Below, piece after piece: positions 38,004 to 51,800 of a stretch of DNA of 64,000 nt (positions are counted from its first letter, which is position 1; every line of letters begins with the position of its first letter). The stretch covers positions 1,860,001-1,924,000 of the forward strand of contig CM055615.1 of assembly GCA_029379385.1 (NCBI GenBank). Reading direction: 5' to 3'. The notes under the pieces were generated by a model, which was not told the DNA's origin, ran no database searches, and saw nothing but the letters and a program-made list of their open reading frames with translations. The translations under genes were made by a program, and so were the position numbers. The stretch comes from Quillaja saponaria. Its lineage: Eukaryota; Streptophyta; Magnoliopsida; Fabales; Quillajaceae.

Positions 38004-39942
38004 TTTTTTTTCTTTCTAATTCATATGGTAATTTGTTTCTCCTCTCCTAGACTTTTTCCTAAAATGCCATTGGTGAAAGTGTGATTGGGGTGTGGGGGAC
38101 TCCTGTATTTATTTATTTGATTTCTCCAAAGATTTTGTTCCTTTGCATTTTTATTTTTTCATACCGGGGCAGAACAGCTCTTGGCTTTTGACCATATAGA
38201 TGCTGCTATCTGAAAACATTGGATAGAATGTGCTCTTTGCAAGTACAGATTTTTGTTGAAGTTATGTATGTTGTGCATATCATGTTTAAGAAGAAATGTA
38301 ATCTGGAAATTCTGAGACTTTAGTGCGAGAAGAAGTTACTTCATGCTTTTCTTTGCCCCTTGAGTTTTAAGCCTTCCTGGATCTCAGAACTGTGGTGCAG
38401 GGGCAGCCATCATGCCTCTTCTCAGTCCTCAGCAACAAAGAAGATGTAAAACAGTAAAAGGGAAAAGACAAAACATGGTTTCCTATTTATTTATTTGGTT
38501 TTGACAAAAGGATGTTTTATTAATATAGTTTCCTTTTGAATGAGTTGATGGTTGAAAAAAGTGTGACAATTGATATGATCAATATTCTTAAATTGTTGTT
38601 CAACTTGTGTTTTGCTAAGCAAATTGTTGTTCACTTATTTGTTCAAACTAAGTCCAATTTTGGATCTAGAAATGCTTATTGCGTAGGAAAGAAAATATTC
38701 AATCAGATTTTAATTATAATAATTTATATCTTTATATAAAAAATGGATAATGCAGTTTAAGATATTTTTAATATTAAGCTAATGATGACACACAATATGA
38801 TAATATGTCTCTAAATTTATTTCAATTATTGAATTTGAAAACAATGAGACTGATTCCAATGGGTACTGTTTTATTCATTTTCTACACAATGCACCTTACG
38901 CATAAAAAATGTTATGCTTCCGCTCTTAGGCCAATTCAATATGATATCAAAATATAAATGAAAAAGTAGGAGACATAGAAAACATCTTTGAGACATTCAC
39001 CAATATTTAAAAATTCTAGTAAGAGCATCAACATTTATTTTTTCTTAATTATAATGAATCAATTACACTTTTTCATGTACAAATACACTACCACACGGTT
39101 TTGCAATAGTCTCATAAACTATCAAATTAGATATATAACTTCTTATTTAAGCCATAATTATCAAATAATTCTCAATCGTTCAAGTTTGTAACTAAATTTA
39201 ACAAATTAATTCCAAAAAACAAGTAAATAAAGTAAAATTACCCTCCTTAAAAGTTTTTTATATTTTATGTCTTCTCCTTTCAATATTTAAAAAAAATAAA
39301 ATTAAGCTCTATATTAATTCAATTAACACACACACATATATATAAACAATATTTGAATCTTTCATAATCTTTATTTTCTTGTCATAATATTTACTAACAT
39401 TATTTTTTTTTATTTATAGAAATTACATAAATGGTTATTTTAGTGATATTATTTTCATAAAAAATTAATTTTTTTTATCACTGTATTATATATATACTTT
39501 TTTTTAAATATCAATGTGGAACATTCAATTGTTAAAAAAAGAAACAAGGTATAGAAATAATTATGATAATTTAGTATTTTTTTTTTAATTTAACTTGTTA
39601 GATTTAATTCATTTGAATGATTGTAATTTATTTATTAATTATAAATTAATTAAGAGAATTATGTGCTTAAGTCAATAATTTATGCGAACTATTACAATTG
39701 TAATGTATGCAGTAGTTCTTAGGAGTACAACATAATTGATCATAAAAAATATTAGTTGCGAACCTGAATTTAGCATCTATTGTTAGAAGCTTGGAATCCA
39801 TCATAATATACAAGAAATAACAGAATAAATGCAGGTGGGAGCTAGAAGATTTCCCATTGGATGATGTATTGATGTAAGCAACAATATAAAGGGAACGAGT
39901 TTAAAACACAAAGAAACAAATGTTTTGCAGCCTTGGTACTTC
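38004..39942. other. Intergenic DNA, AT-rich
   Basis: The first few hundred bases are the reticulon 3' UTR. From 38740 to 39720 the DNA is extremely AT-rich with long homopolymer tracts and no supportable gene. It ends in the 3' region of the convergent HAKAI gene. Confidence 0.5.
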
Positions 39943-42900
39943 CTAGTCCTGGCCACTCCCAAAGGTGTCTCGGTTATCATGCTGCCACCCAAAACCCTGC
40001 CCGTCACGTGCAAAATCACTGGAATTGAACTTCTGTTGAGGTGGGGGTGGAGGTGCCAAAATACCTTTGGCATCTCTAGGATCCATGGTACTACTCTCAG
40101 CTTGTTCCATCCCCTTGTTGACCAAAGAAGATGGAGGAGGATTCGGAGGCATACCACCAGGATTCCTTCCATAATCACCTTGATGAAACATAACCCTCCC
40201 TTGAGACTCTGATGGGTTTGCAAATCCATCTCCAATGCCGTGGCCCCCAAGATTATGTTCAAATGGCACACCCGTCGATCCTGAATTCCAGGATTGGGGA
40301 TAAGTTGCTGAGTAATTTGTGCTACTTGCTGGACTTTGCGGAATACCTAATAATGAACACTGTTCTTTACCTAATTCAGAAGCTGAATCCTGTCGTGTCA
40401 TCTCATATGGAGCAGCATAAAATGGTTGAACGCCCTCAATTGGGTGAGGGGGGTAACCAAATGGTAGAGGAGGATTCAGCATCGGATTTGAATTAACTGG
40501 CATAGGAAAATTAGGTGGCTGAACAGGATGCATAGATGGGTATTCAGGGAATGGAGCCTCAGGTGCAACTCCTTGTTGCCTGCCTAAAAACTGGCCGGGT
40601 TCCTTGTGGAACATCCTGAGTGTCAAAACTTTGTTGCTGAAAGCGGTGTTGCATACCTCCTGAAGACCCAAGTTGGGGATCTAAGGAATAATTTTGCACG
40701 TGCCCAAAAAATGGTGGCCTTGGTTGTATAGTTGGCCTTGAAGGTGTTTGCTCCCTAGTTTGTTGTTGACGATTGTTGTCTTCGTGATCTTGGAGCTGGG
40801 AATGTGAACCAGGAGAAAATATGGGCCTTGGTGGTCCTCGCACTATGGAATCTGAAGCTGTGGATTGTCTGACACTCTGTGCCTCTGACTCATTCCCATC
40901 TTCTTTCTCTGTATTAGGCCTAAGAAGGTTAGCATGGCTGTCTTGGACATGAGATTCAAATTCAGTCCCCTTCAAGAAAGACTTGAGACAGTGAGGGGCT
41001 GCACAGATGAAGATTCCCTCCATCATTTTAATTGTTTGGATCTTCTGGATACGTTCATCGCAACTGGTTTCATTGCAAGATGAGTAACTGATTGTTAGCT
41101 CAGCCATCAATTATAAGTAATGAAAAGCTCTGAATTATAGAAAGGCAACAGATATTTACAGGTGGTCAATAAAGTTACCCGTCTTCAGGACCAAAAGGAG
41201 AATCCGTGGGAGTTGGCAGTCTATATTCCCTGATGTTTCCAATCAGGTTATTTTCACCCAGAGGTGCAAACCACAATGTCTAAATAGGCTAAATAAATAG
41301 AATCTTTTCGAAAATAGTGCCAATTACATAATTAATAGCAATCTTAGTGTGATAATTAGAAGTCGTTTTTCTTTTTTTCTTATTTCTTAAGCTCATTGTT
41401 GCCCTCTTCAATAGAAGCTAAGTAGTATAACACCGAACTCAAAATGAAATCAACCCTTGTAATGTATGGGAAAGGAAACTGCTTCCATTTTGGGGAGGGA
41501 GAATGTTAGGACATGATAATTCACATACCAAGACAATGTTATAATCCATAGAGAAGTTCAACAACACCCAAATATTATATAATTTTTTGTCTTATTCCTG
41601 CAATTACTTACAAGATCAAGTACAATTACTCAATGTTGATTACGAGAGTAAGTCACAATCACATTTAAATAGTCTTGTAGAAATAAGGAAATGAGTAAAA
41701 TAACTGCATGGAAAACCAACAACTCAATTTGGATGATGGATTGACATCTGTTGCTACTAAAAGGATCAAGAAATAAAATAGTGACAGTTCAGTAACGTGA
41801 AAAAATTCACAAAACAATCCATCAAAGGCCAAGTCTCTGCACTCTCTTTTCCCTCCTTATAGTAACATACCTCATTCTAGGGGAGAAGAGATTTCTGAGA
41901 CTGATATTATGTATTAAACCATGACAGTATAACGAGATGTTTATTGTTTACTATTTTAACATAGGAGATAGACTTACAGGTAGCAAATTGAATCACTTCG
42001 AGCACAATCGAGACAGAAGGCATGCTCACAAGGGCTCTGCAAGAAAATCATTCTGTTAGTCTCAAATCTAGTTAAATTAGCCCAATCAGCTGGTGAAGAC
42101 AATAGACATCAGAAGCTAATGACAATGAATGTGAGATGCTGCCATTTTGATAATATCTACCATGAATAGGACTCTTTTCATCTAAAACTTCATACATGAA
42201 GTAATACGGATATCCAAAGAATTTCAGCATAAACAACAATATTAACAAGAGTAGAAACCCAGATTTATCTACGAAGTTTAAAAACCTTGCAATTAATCAG
42301 GACAATAAATAATGAATGGAAAACAAAAAATAGAAACTGATACAGTTGTCATGGGCACAGGCTAGTTGGATAAGTTTCTTCCTATTTGGAAGCTCAAAAC
42401 AAAATCCAAGAAGTCCTTTTTGTCCAAAGGAAAGTGTCTTGGTAGTTCTTAGGTCACCAAATAATCTGTTAATTTAATAGAGTTTTTAGTGTTGGGTATT
42501 TTAGTTATATCTGTTTCAAGGCAACAGAACCTAAGTATTATTTGAGTCTTCCCATGCTTACATATGCCTCTATGTATTCTGCTGTACCTCTGATATGAAG
42601 AGAAATTTGAGAGATTGACAGCCTATGAGGCAAGTTTCTTCTTCATCACTGCTTCTGCTTCTTTTTCTCTTGTTTCTGCTAATACTCACACAGCTACTGG
42701 CACAACCCCTTAAAAGTCCTTTAAGCTATACTGCCATCTTTCACTTAACAGAAAAAAAGTAAGTAACAGCATCTTGTTTGATTGCCCAGTGCAAATCATA
42801 AACCCCAGCATAAGATCATTACCTTCTCCTACTCTGAAACGCTAAATCTAGCAGTCTAAAACCCTAAACTTCTTGCTGCCTAGAACTTGCAGCAACTAGA

Positions 42901-44070
42901 ATTTTAATTCTAGCCATCCTCTTCATTCAGACCATCATCTTTCACAACTCTACAATAATTTTGGACTCTAAATCCCTTCAATTCTAGCCATCCCCATATT
43001 CACTAAGTTGTATATATATTTAAAAGCAGATAAAAGAAGACAGATACCATAATAACCAAGATAGCATTAATTTCATAATTTTGTGCCTTACCAGTTACCA
43101 GTAAAGAACTGGTACAAGAAACCTTCAAACTTGTATGCATAAAATTTCTGAGTTTTTGTTGCTGCTTGCACTGAGCAGTATCCATTGATATATGTTGTAA
43201 CGTATACAAGTGCATTCCCAGTTATTAAATCGAGTTAAGAAAAAAAAAAGCATCTGACTTTGAGTTTACGGGACAATGCAGAAGTTCCTTATAACACAGT
43301 CTTCCTAAATCCTTATTTACTCTTAACATTTGCATCAATAGCAAATTGATTACAACATTTCCCATCACACAAGTCTTCCAATTAAAGCCTCTATTCCACA
43401 TACATCTACTTTATTTCTCTATCTTGTTCAAGTCATGAAACAATTCTAATAATGAAAATGCAATGCCATATGTAACAATTATGAAGGTATGTACATCCGT
43501 AACAAATTTGGTACAAAATAAATATAGTTTACATGACTTTATGTTTATGAATTTTTTATAAGATCTGGATACATATAGTATATGAAATAGTGACATATCT
43601 TCAATGCTACACCAGTATAGACCAATAGAAATAGCTTCCATAATAGTGAGATACAGAAATCAGTGTTGTATTATGTTTTGGCGAGCATACTTTTTTTCTT
43701 TGTAAGTAAAACCATGTCAGACTACAGATTCGATCACCTCAAACAAACATCTATCAAACTCAAAAAGAAAGATTAAATGCAATAGCAAAATAGAATAGTA
43801 TGTTTAAGTAGGTACCAGCCGTCCATATATAGATATCGGGAGATCACAGCAAACACAGAAATGCACTCGCTCACCCAGCTGCCTGCGGGATCTGCGACCA
43901 ACAGTCTTAACAAGGGAAGCAGCAGTCGCTGCACCAATTCCATTTGCTACAGGAAGATCAGCAAGGACAAGATGGTCAGGGCATGCAACAGTCACAGTCT
44001 CAACAGACAAGGGTTTCACCCCACCAGAACTTTCTGATGGTTGAACCTTACTAAGCCGAATCTGAAGCAT
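39943..44070 (-). CDS. HAKAI: E3 ubiquitin ligase HAKAI homologue (m6A writer complex)
   Basis: RING E3 ligase that in plants is a component of the mRNA N6-adenosine methylation complex with MTA, MTB, FIP37 and VIRILIZER. Exons: 44070-43816, 42036-41978 and 41063-39943. The N-terminus MLQIRLSK is conserved in plants. The RING lies at about residues 72-108 (CVCC, CEHAFC, CARSD, CYLC), split by both introns. It is followed by QKIQTIKMMEGIFIC and a C2H2 finger (CAAPHC to HVQDSH), the HYB domain layout. The tail is rich in Pro, Gln and Asn and ends GQGFGWQHDNRDTFG. The tail frame breaks: the frame through VPQGTRPVFRQ stops at 40559, while the frame through VAPEAPFPEYPSMH runs to 39943. One extra base in an A5 run at 40586-40590 would account for it. 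A 5' UTR intron probably separates the leader exon near 44780-45000 from the coding exon. Confidence 0.9.
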
Positions 44071-44470
44071 ATTCTCACTACAACTTCCCTTTGACTTCAA
44101 TCTTTTATCAACCCAGAGAAGTTCAAGGTTCAATACATTAACTAACTTATATAATTATAACGGCAACTACTAGCTCCACCTGCATATTGATGACATTCAT
44201 AAACAACAGTTAAGAAGATAATTGGCAGAAGCGGGAGTCCAAAAATAACAATCAACCACAAAAAATGAACTTTGGCCAACATTCACAAACTACAAAAAGA
44301 GAAAGCTTGTATAGAATACAGAATACTTACTATACATATAAAGAAATCATAGTTGCATCAAACTAGCAAACAAATAAAATAACAGCTTCCTAAGAATCCA
44401 TATATATGCATCCATGGTTTAACGTTTAACTCCCAGTACCACATACGTCAGACCATAAGTCATTGAACAA

Positions 44471-44620
44471 ATTTATTTAAGATGGCTCAGAATATCCCAA
44501 TTGTCAAAATAACAACTTTTACTTAGATTCAATAAAACCTCTCACATTTATTTAAGATGGCTCAGAATATCCCAATTGTCAAAATAACAACTTTTACTTA
44601 GATTCAATAAAACCTCTCAC
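44471..44620. repeat. Perfect 75-bp tandem duplication in HAKAI leader intron
   Basis: The unit starting ATTTATTTAAGATGGCTCAG and ending AAAACCTCTCAC occupies 44471-44545 and again 44546-44620 with no difference I can see, so the duplication is recent. Confidence 0.95.
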
Positions 44621-45004
44621 ATTTTCTTAACAATTTTTATAACTATAAACAAATAAAATTTAACATCCAAATTCAAACCCAATGCGTTTCTTGAACTGGA
44701 GCGGTCGTTGCCAATTGGGAAAGCAAAATGGAAAAAATCATTGTCCCTTCCGAGGGTGAAACAAAATAAATTACCAGAGATAGGGAGGAATGGAAGTTAA
44801 AATCGCCGTAAAACACACAGACGTCGAAAGAGAAGGCTGTGATGCCGCTTCTCTGATATGTGCCACAGATGGCAAACACGAGATTTGAGATATGTTGTTA
44901 CTGTTGGTGGGCTGTATAAGGGGTTCATTTCGTGTCAATCTTGGCCCATTAGTTAAGGTTTCTGCCGCGATTTGCAGTAAGGTTTTGGATCCAGAAATTG
45001 CCAA

Positions 45005-48000
45005 GGGAAATTAAAATGAGTCAAATTATAATATAAGAGTTAAATTATAATATAGTTTCAATCATAAAAAATTATAATCAAAATTATGTCTTAAGTATTT
45101 AGTTGTAGTTGTCATTGTCAGTTGTGATTCTCATCATCCGTTATGGTTTTTAATAGTGATTCGTCTTTTATGGTTTCTAATAGTGATTGTTATCTTATTT
45201 TGTGGTACATGTCATAATTTTGAATAATAGTTGTTGTAGTGTTTATCAATTTTTGATGGCGATTTCTATCATCTCTTATGACTTCTGACAGTAGTTTCTA
45301 CTGTCTTTAACGGTTTCAATGACAATTATCGTCACTTTAGTAAATTCTAATAGTGATTGTCGTCATTTTTGACAGGTTCCTATAGTGGTTAATGTTATCT
45401 TTGTTTGTCTTGATGGGGGTTGATGGTAGCCGTCATCATTTTTGGCAGGTTTCGACGGAGGTTAATATCATATTCGAAGGCTAGACGGCCGATGGATGAA
45501 GTTGCCAATAGGTCAAGATAGGTGGGTGACAGAAATTGTCGATGGTGGTAGCCAATGTTATGATATGATGTGATGTCATAAACAAATTGGTTGTCAATAA
45601 TAATACATGATCAAGAATTGTAAATTTAGAGGTACTTGTAATTATTTCTCAATTTTAAAAATTGAGTTAAAATTCTATTGTCAATTTTTAAATGTGCCCT
45701 AAACAGGAAATTGAAATTGAACAATCAAATTTCCAATTTCAATTCCATTCATACATCCAAATGGGTCTTTAAAGACGTTAAAGTTATTCTAGACACTTGT
45801 TAATATGTAATCAATATAATTTTTGAAAATTGAAACATTTCAAAAATAACAACTTGTAAATTAATTAGTACTGAAATTATGTTTAACCCTAAGGACACAT
45901 ATTAAAAACAAAACTCAAAGCTTTAAATTGTCCTTTCACATCTCTTAGGCTGAGCTTGCTAATGCTTGTGTTTGACTTTTAAAAAACTACTATGACTTTT
46001 CATGCTGTGAAAAAATAATTATCAAAAACCACTATAATATTGTTTGGTAAGTATTTTATAAAAATTGATGTGGGTAGTCAAAATAATGAAACAAAATATT
46101 TAGTAAAATAAATCATAAGCTATTGTAAATGTTATAGACATCATTAATATTGACTAACTTTTATTAGATGGTTTATAAGTTAATTAAGAATATATTTGAA
46201 ATTTTCTAAAATTAATAAGGTAATTTTTGTATTTTTAATTTTAAAAAGTCACAATTAGTTTTTAAAATCATCACTTATGGTGCTTTTGACTTTTTGAAAG
46301 CACTAGAAAAAATATTATTTTAAAACAAATTAACCAAATAATTTTTAGGTATTGTCCCTTATAAAAAATCATAAAACTCTCTTAAAAAACATTGTTGGCT
46401 TTGAATGAAAAACATTTAAAATAACAAAATATATTAGAGCCATCCAAAGTCATAGTTGCCAGGTGGTCCACCACTATTACCCTCCGATGCATATGGCTCA
46501 TCCTTGACTTCCCAGTCCCTCCTTATCATGTTACGAATTTCACAAATGAGAGGCTTTTGGCATTTATGGTTACCACCCTATTACACGAATTTCAAATGCG
46601 TATTGTTTAATAAATTAAGTCATTTATGGTTAAACATATAAGTTGGTGAGTTGTTATTTAACTAAAATATAACATAATAATAATAATGTGTAATATAACA
46701 CAAATCAAAATTTTATTTTTTTTGATAAACAACACAAATAAACTTTATATACAAACATTGGGTTTGGAAATTTATTTTATTTAATGGGATTCTACACTTT
46801 TTATGTTTGTAATTAGTAAAATTAAGTTGAAATCTACATTCTATTCATATTTTTCTAATGAAGAATTACCACTACTTCATCTTACATGCTCACCAAACTA
46901 ACTTCAAATTTTTTTTTTCTCTCAACTTATTTTTTATTCATTAAACAACAATTAATCTCTCGTCTTTATATCTTTAATTAAAAAATTGAGGGATAGTATG
47001 AAAAAATACTTAACTTTAAGGGCTAGTTTGATACGCATAAATAAAATTATATTTCATACTTGATTCCATGAAATGAACTATTATGTCATTTGTTATGTTT
47101 TTTAGCTTCAAAATACTCATTATATTTCGGTCATTTTATTCCATATAAATTGGAATCCTTAAACCCACCTAGGGAGTGAGAATTTCTCATACCTACTTCT
47201 ATAAAATCGGTTTAGTTTAGTTAAATGACAAAAATATCATTTTATCACATAAAATAAATAATTAAACAAAAAGTTGAATATTAATAAAATAATATTATAA
47301 ATAAATAAATTAAATAATAAATATATTTAATTTATTCAAATGACAAAAATACCCTTCATATCGCATTAAATACTATAAATAAAATTACATAAATATAATA
47401 ATCAATTTATTTAAGTCAATATGACAAAAATATCTTCATATTATAGTAAATAATATATAATTATAAATAATTAATTAATGTTAAATAAATAAACTAGTTA
47501 AGTAATTTTAAACTCAAATATTAATATTAATCAATAATGAAAATAAAAATAAAATAAATATAAGTAATAATAAAAATTAATTTATTAATTATTAATAAAT
47601 AATATATATATATTTTTAAAAAAAGTAATTAAAAATTAAGAAATAGATATATATTTTATAAATTATGTTACATTTTTATTACTTTATTTATTGAGGGTTA
47701 TTTTTGTCATTTTAGTATAATTTTAATATTATTTTATATTTAAAAATTGTATATAAAATAAATAAATGTAATATAATAATTATTCCTCATCGAGGACTAC
47801 CAAACAATAGAATGAAATGATCATTCAATTCTAGTGTATTCCATTCCTATTTCAATTCTGCAAAAATCATTTATGCACTACAAAACTAGTCCAAAGAGAA
47901 TTGGACTAAATTCTATAAATATAGTTTCTATTTCAAACAAAATAATTCATTTTAAATGATTTGAATTATAGAATTTACTTTAAATAAAATAAATTCTATT

Positions 48001-48846
48001 ATTATTTGATTCCAAACTCATTATAAATGTTAAGCGGTAGAGTTGAAATGTGATTAGAAACATAATAATGAGAATAAGAAAAGTTAGACGATGGATTGAG
48101 ATATACATTGATAGCTTAATAAATTAAAAGATTATATTACATAAGTGGAAGTAAAAGGTTATTACCTTAAACTCGTCAAAAGTAGAAACGATTTGTTACT
48201 TGTAATATCATTCCAGATCCGTCAATAACTATGACATTGTAGTAGAAATGTTGATTGAAAATGAATATCATAAATGTGAGTTATGAATACTAAACTTAGA
48301 AATGTGACTAAGACAAAGGATACATCTTGCATATCAAGTTATTAACTACTCCATTTAATTGGAGAAGCCTGCCTGTAGGATCACAAATTCTTAATAAAAT
48401 AACCCAATGGAGTTGTATTCCTTGGTCCTAGCCACATGGTTATAAATTAATAATACACCCTTCTCTCCTTTTTCCATTTATTTTTAAGTACTTGAAATGA
48501 TTTAGATCAAGATGTAAGCTTAGCAACCTTACCAACAAGAAGAAATTAAGCAATCAAGGTTCCAAAAAAAAATAAAAAATAGCATTGATTACAACAACAA
48601 CATCAACAAGTCTTTAATCTTCACAAAACTAATTGTTAACCTCCAAATGAATACATGGATGACAATCCTCTATAGTGGATGACAATTATTAAAATCTCTA
48701 AACCTGTATATTATTTATTAGCCTTTCTTTCTCAGATGTTTCAGCCCCAGGATTCCTCATATTCCAAATAGCAAAATAAGAAAAATGGCATAAGAGGGCT
48801 TTTACTCTCTTTGGGAACTGGATATTTGGTTGGCAGTTGGTTAAGC
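45005..48846. other. Long intergenic region, AT-rich
   Basis: From 45090 to 45500 are degenerate, loosely repeated phrases of the form TTTCTAATAGTGATTGT-CGTCATTTT, likely an old minisatellite or transposon remnant. From 46600 to 48100 the DNA is very AT-rich. I found no gene and no clear element termini. The last 150 bases are the UCP 3' region. Confidence 0.45.
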
Positions 48847-51800
48847 TCAAGATGACTCCAAATTTCTGACAAACTTTTTAGCCTGTTTAAAGAAAAGATA
48901 AAATGAGCAAGCAAAGAATAACTATAACAGAGAAATTGAAGACTGTGAGTTGAGAGGGAACTAGTAGAAGCTGCAGGAACAAATTCAGTCAGTAAACAAG
49001 TTCTTCCAAATAATTCTTTCAACATGTCAACATCCAGCAGAATAATCTCTTTGGCTAGTTTTGAATTTTTTTATTTCTTGTAACTGCCTTTTAGAGAATT
49101 GAAGTTAGAGAAGCAAAATATGGATTGAATGAAGTAGGATGCTAGTAAGGAGAGACAGAAGAAATCTAGAAGCTAAATGCAGAAACTCAATATGCGACTT
49201 GTACCTGCTCTAGAGTTAGAAACATGATCACATTCCAAGATCCTAACCGTCCAAAATTTGGGATGAACCCCTTATAAAATGCAAGAGGCCCCTGCAAAAG
49301 TACAAAGTTCTTTTTTATAAGTTTTAATAAAACAAGTATATGATATAAGTAAGTCCAAAATTCTCCACTAAACCGATTTAGTGAACAAAACCACTGTCAC
49401 AAAGTAGTTGCAAATCCAAAGACAAGTAAAGAGATGGCTCTTGCTATTTAACCCCCACCCCCACTCCCACTCCCACTCCCACTCCCACTCGAAAAGGAAA
49501 GAGTACATTTTTTCTGTTTCATTTAAGGTATAATGTAGCAGAAGTGCTACTTGAGTAAAGCAAGTGTTGGAAGTGAAATAAAGATATCTCATCGAAAATC
49601 ACATGGAGAATTGCCCTCATGCCCTTTGCTTGTGAATTTAATGAACAAACATCACTGCTTATAATGATCCAGAGCATTTTATGAAAACCATTTCAACCAT
49701 AAACAATCTGCAGATGGTTAGTTCTGATCAGAGCAAAAGGGTGGTAAGAATATTGCAAAAGAGTGCAAAAGAAAATCTAAAGGAAGCGAACAATACATCA
49801 TTCTTCAAAGTTTTGATGAAGCAATCAAGAGTGCTTTTGTATGCAGAATCTCCCATCATTCTGGACTTCACCTGCAAAAACAGGAAAGATAGAGGAAAAA
49901 AAACTGGTTGAATTGATATGATGTTAATACTTCATAACCAAAAGTCAAGCTTGAACAGATGGCAACAGCACTGCCTACTTCGCATGCTTCAGCCCAAATG
50001 GGACTTAAATGACCAGACTGTTGATAAGAAATCTGTTACCCCTAAATACAACCATTAATTTCACATATTTTTAGTGCACCTGCAACAAGTTAAAATTGAA
50101 TATGATAACTGAATAGACGGAAAAAGTCAACATCAATAGAAAGGGGGGAAATCACATGCATACTCTATCTTGAGACCAAAAAGTTTTGGGTAATCTCATC
50201 TTGAATGACAAAAATGGTGGTACCAATATCAAGTGGTCCCCTAATTGCACAAAGATCTCCTGTTCGCTTTGCTAGTGAACCAATTACACTAAATATCCTA
50301 GAAGGCTAGAAATCGAAAAGCACCAAAACCAATTTAGCGCTCAAATGCAAAAGTAGGTACATTACCACGTCTACTGGGGAGCCAATACAGACAGCAAAAA
50401 ATCCTGCCCCCAGACCAGAAAGGAGATGAGTGAACACATTATCACTAAACCCTGGAATCTTCAAAATTGTCTGCATCAAAATAAGTTTATTAGATATGTA
50501 ATGCATAAAAATTAGATAAGAAAGAAAACAAGTTTCCTCTAACAGAGAGGCAAATAAGAGAAGTGATGAGTTCTCTATTAGCAGTATGCAAGTTACCTCC
50601 TTCACTTGATCATAGCTGGCTAGTTCAGCAGCATTTATGATTGCGTTTCGAGCTATGTTGGGTCCAAGCCCAGTCCAAAGAGCCCCAACTCCTTCCTAAG
50701 CGTTACAAACAAGAATGATACAATTTAGGAACTAAATAAGAAGAAGTGCAATCTTTTCCTTTTCCAAGTAATACACAGGTTAAGTGCACAACCTGTCTCA
50801 CAATTGTAGAATAAGCATTCAGTGCTCCGGAATAACGCCTGGGCACACCAGGTGGTAACTTCCCTTCAGCTTGAAGTCTAACTTTCACAAGATCAGTTGG
50901 ATTTGCTACTGTAATTGCTAGAGCACCTGTTTGGCAGCAACAATACAGGGGAAAAAGGGATTAGATGAGAATTATTTGCATCAAATATCTTGAAGTCTTT
51001 TTCAAGTATCAAGAATAAAATGAAATCTGCAATCAACAAGGAAATAATCCAGAGCCTCAGCTGTGGGCTCACCAGTTGTAAGTGCAGCAAGAATTTTCTT
51101 TGACAATGGAACATCTCCAACAAAGTCACTTCCCACGTACAAGGTTTTGACCTGTTGAGGACACATTTTTAACCAATAAAGTTATTAGCAAGAAAACTTA
51201 ACATATACAGTACAATAACACTAAACATGTGACAAAAGGTTCAAACTTACAGGCTCATACAGTCCAATTCTTAAACCTCCAAACAAACATTGACGATGAA
51301 GCCCTGGTACAATGCCTTTCCAGAGTGCTGATATACCTTCTTCCCTTCCAATAGTAGCAACTGTGCCCAGCATACCCCTATATTTTGGTAAGGTCATTCC
51401 ATCGCCAGCAACAGCTTTTTTTTGGAGCTGGAGCCTAACTTTAGCAGTGTCCAAAGGAATAGTACAGATCTATTTCAAACAAAAATATGTGTAGATGAAT
51501 AAAAGTAGTCTTGTATGTGAACATTTACTAAGATTCATCAGTTAAAAAGAGAAAGTCACAAGTGAACTGAAAACATGTACAACAATATAGAAATTGGCTA
51601 ATGCTGGTTGGTATCTGGGAAATACACTGATCACCAAATGTAATAACACAGAACAAGAAACTCCATCTATCTGTATTACTGCTGTGTATATCACACCCAA
51701 AACAGGAGCCATTTTACACATGAGTTCATGCGTAATTTCATTCAACTTAATATAGTATGATGTATGCAAATAATCAAATTTGTCAATTTTCAAAATCATA

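Noticed and set aside
44771..45004. 77-codon minus-strand frame upstream of HAKAI
   Set aside because: Lies where the HAKAI 5' UTR and promoter are expected and ends within a probable leader intron; no homology recognised.
49368..49592. Minus-strand frame with repeated Trp-Glu residues
   Set aside because: Produced by a CCCACT microsatellite inside a UCP intron; no family resemblance.
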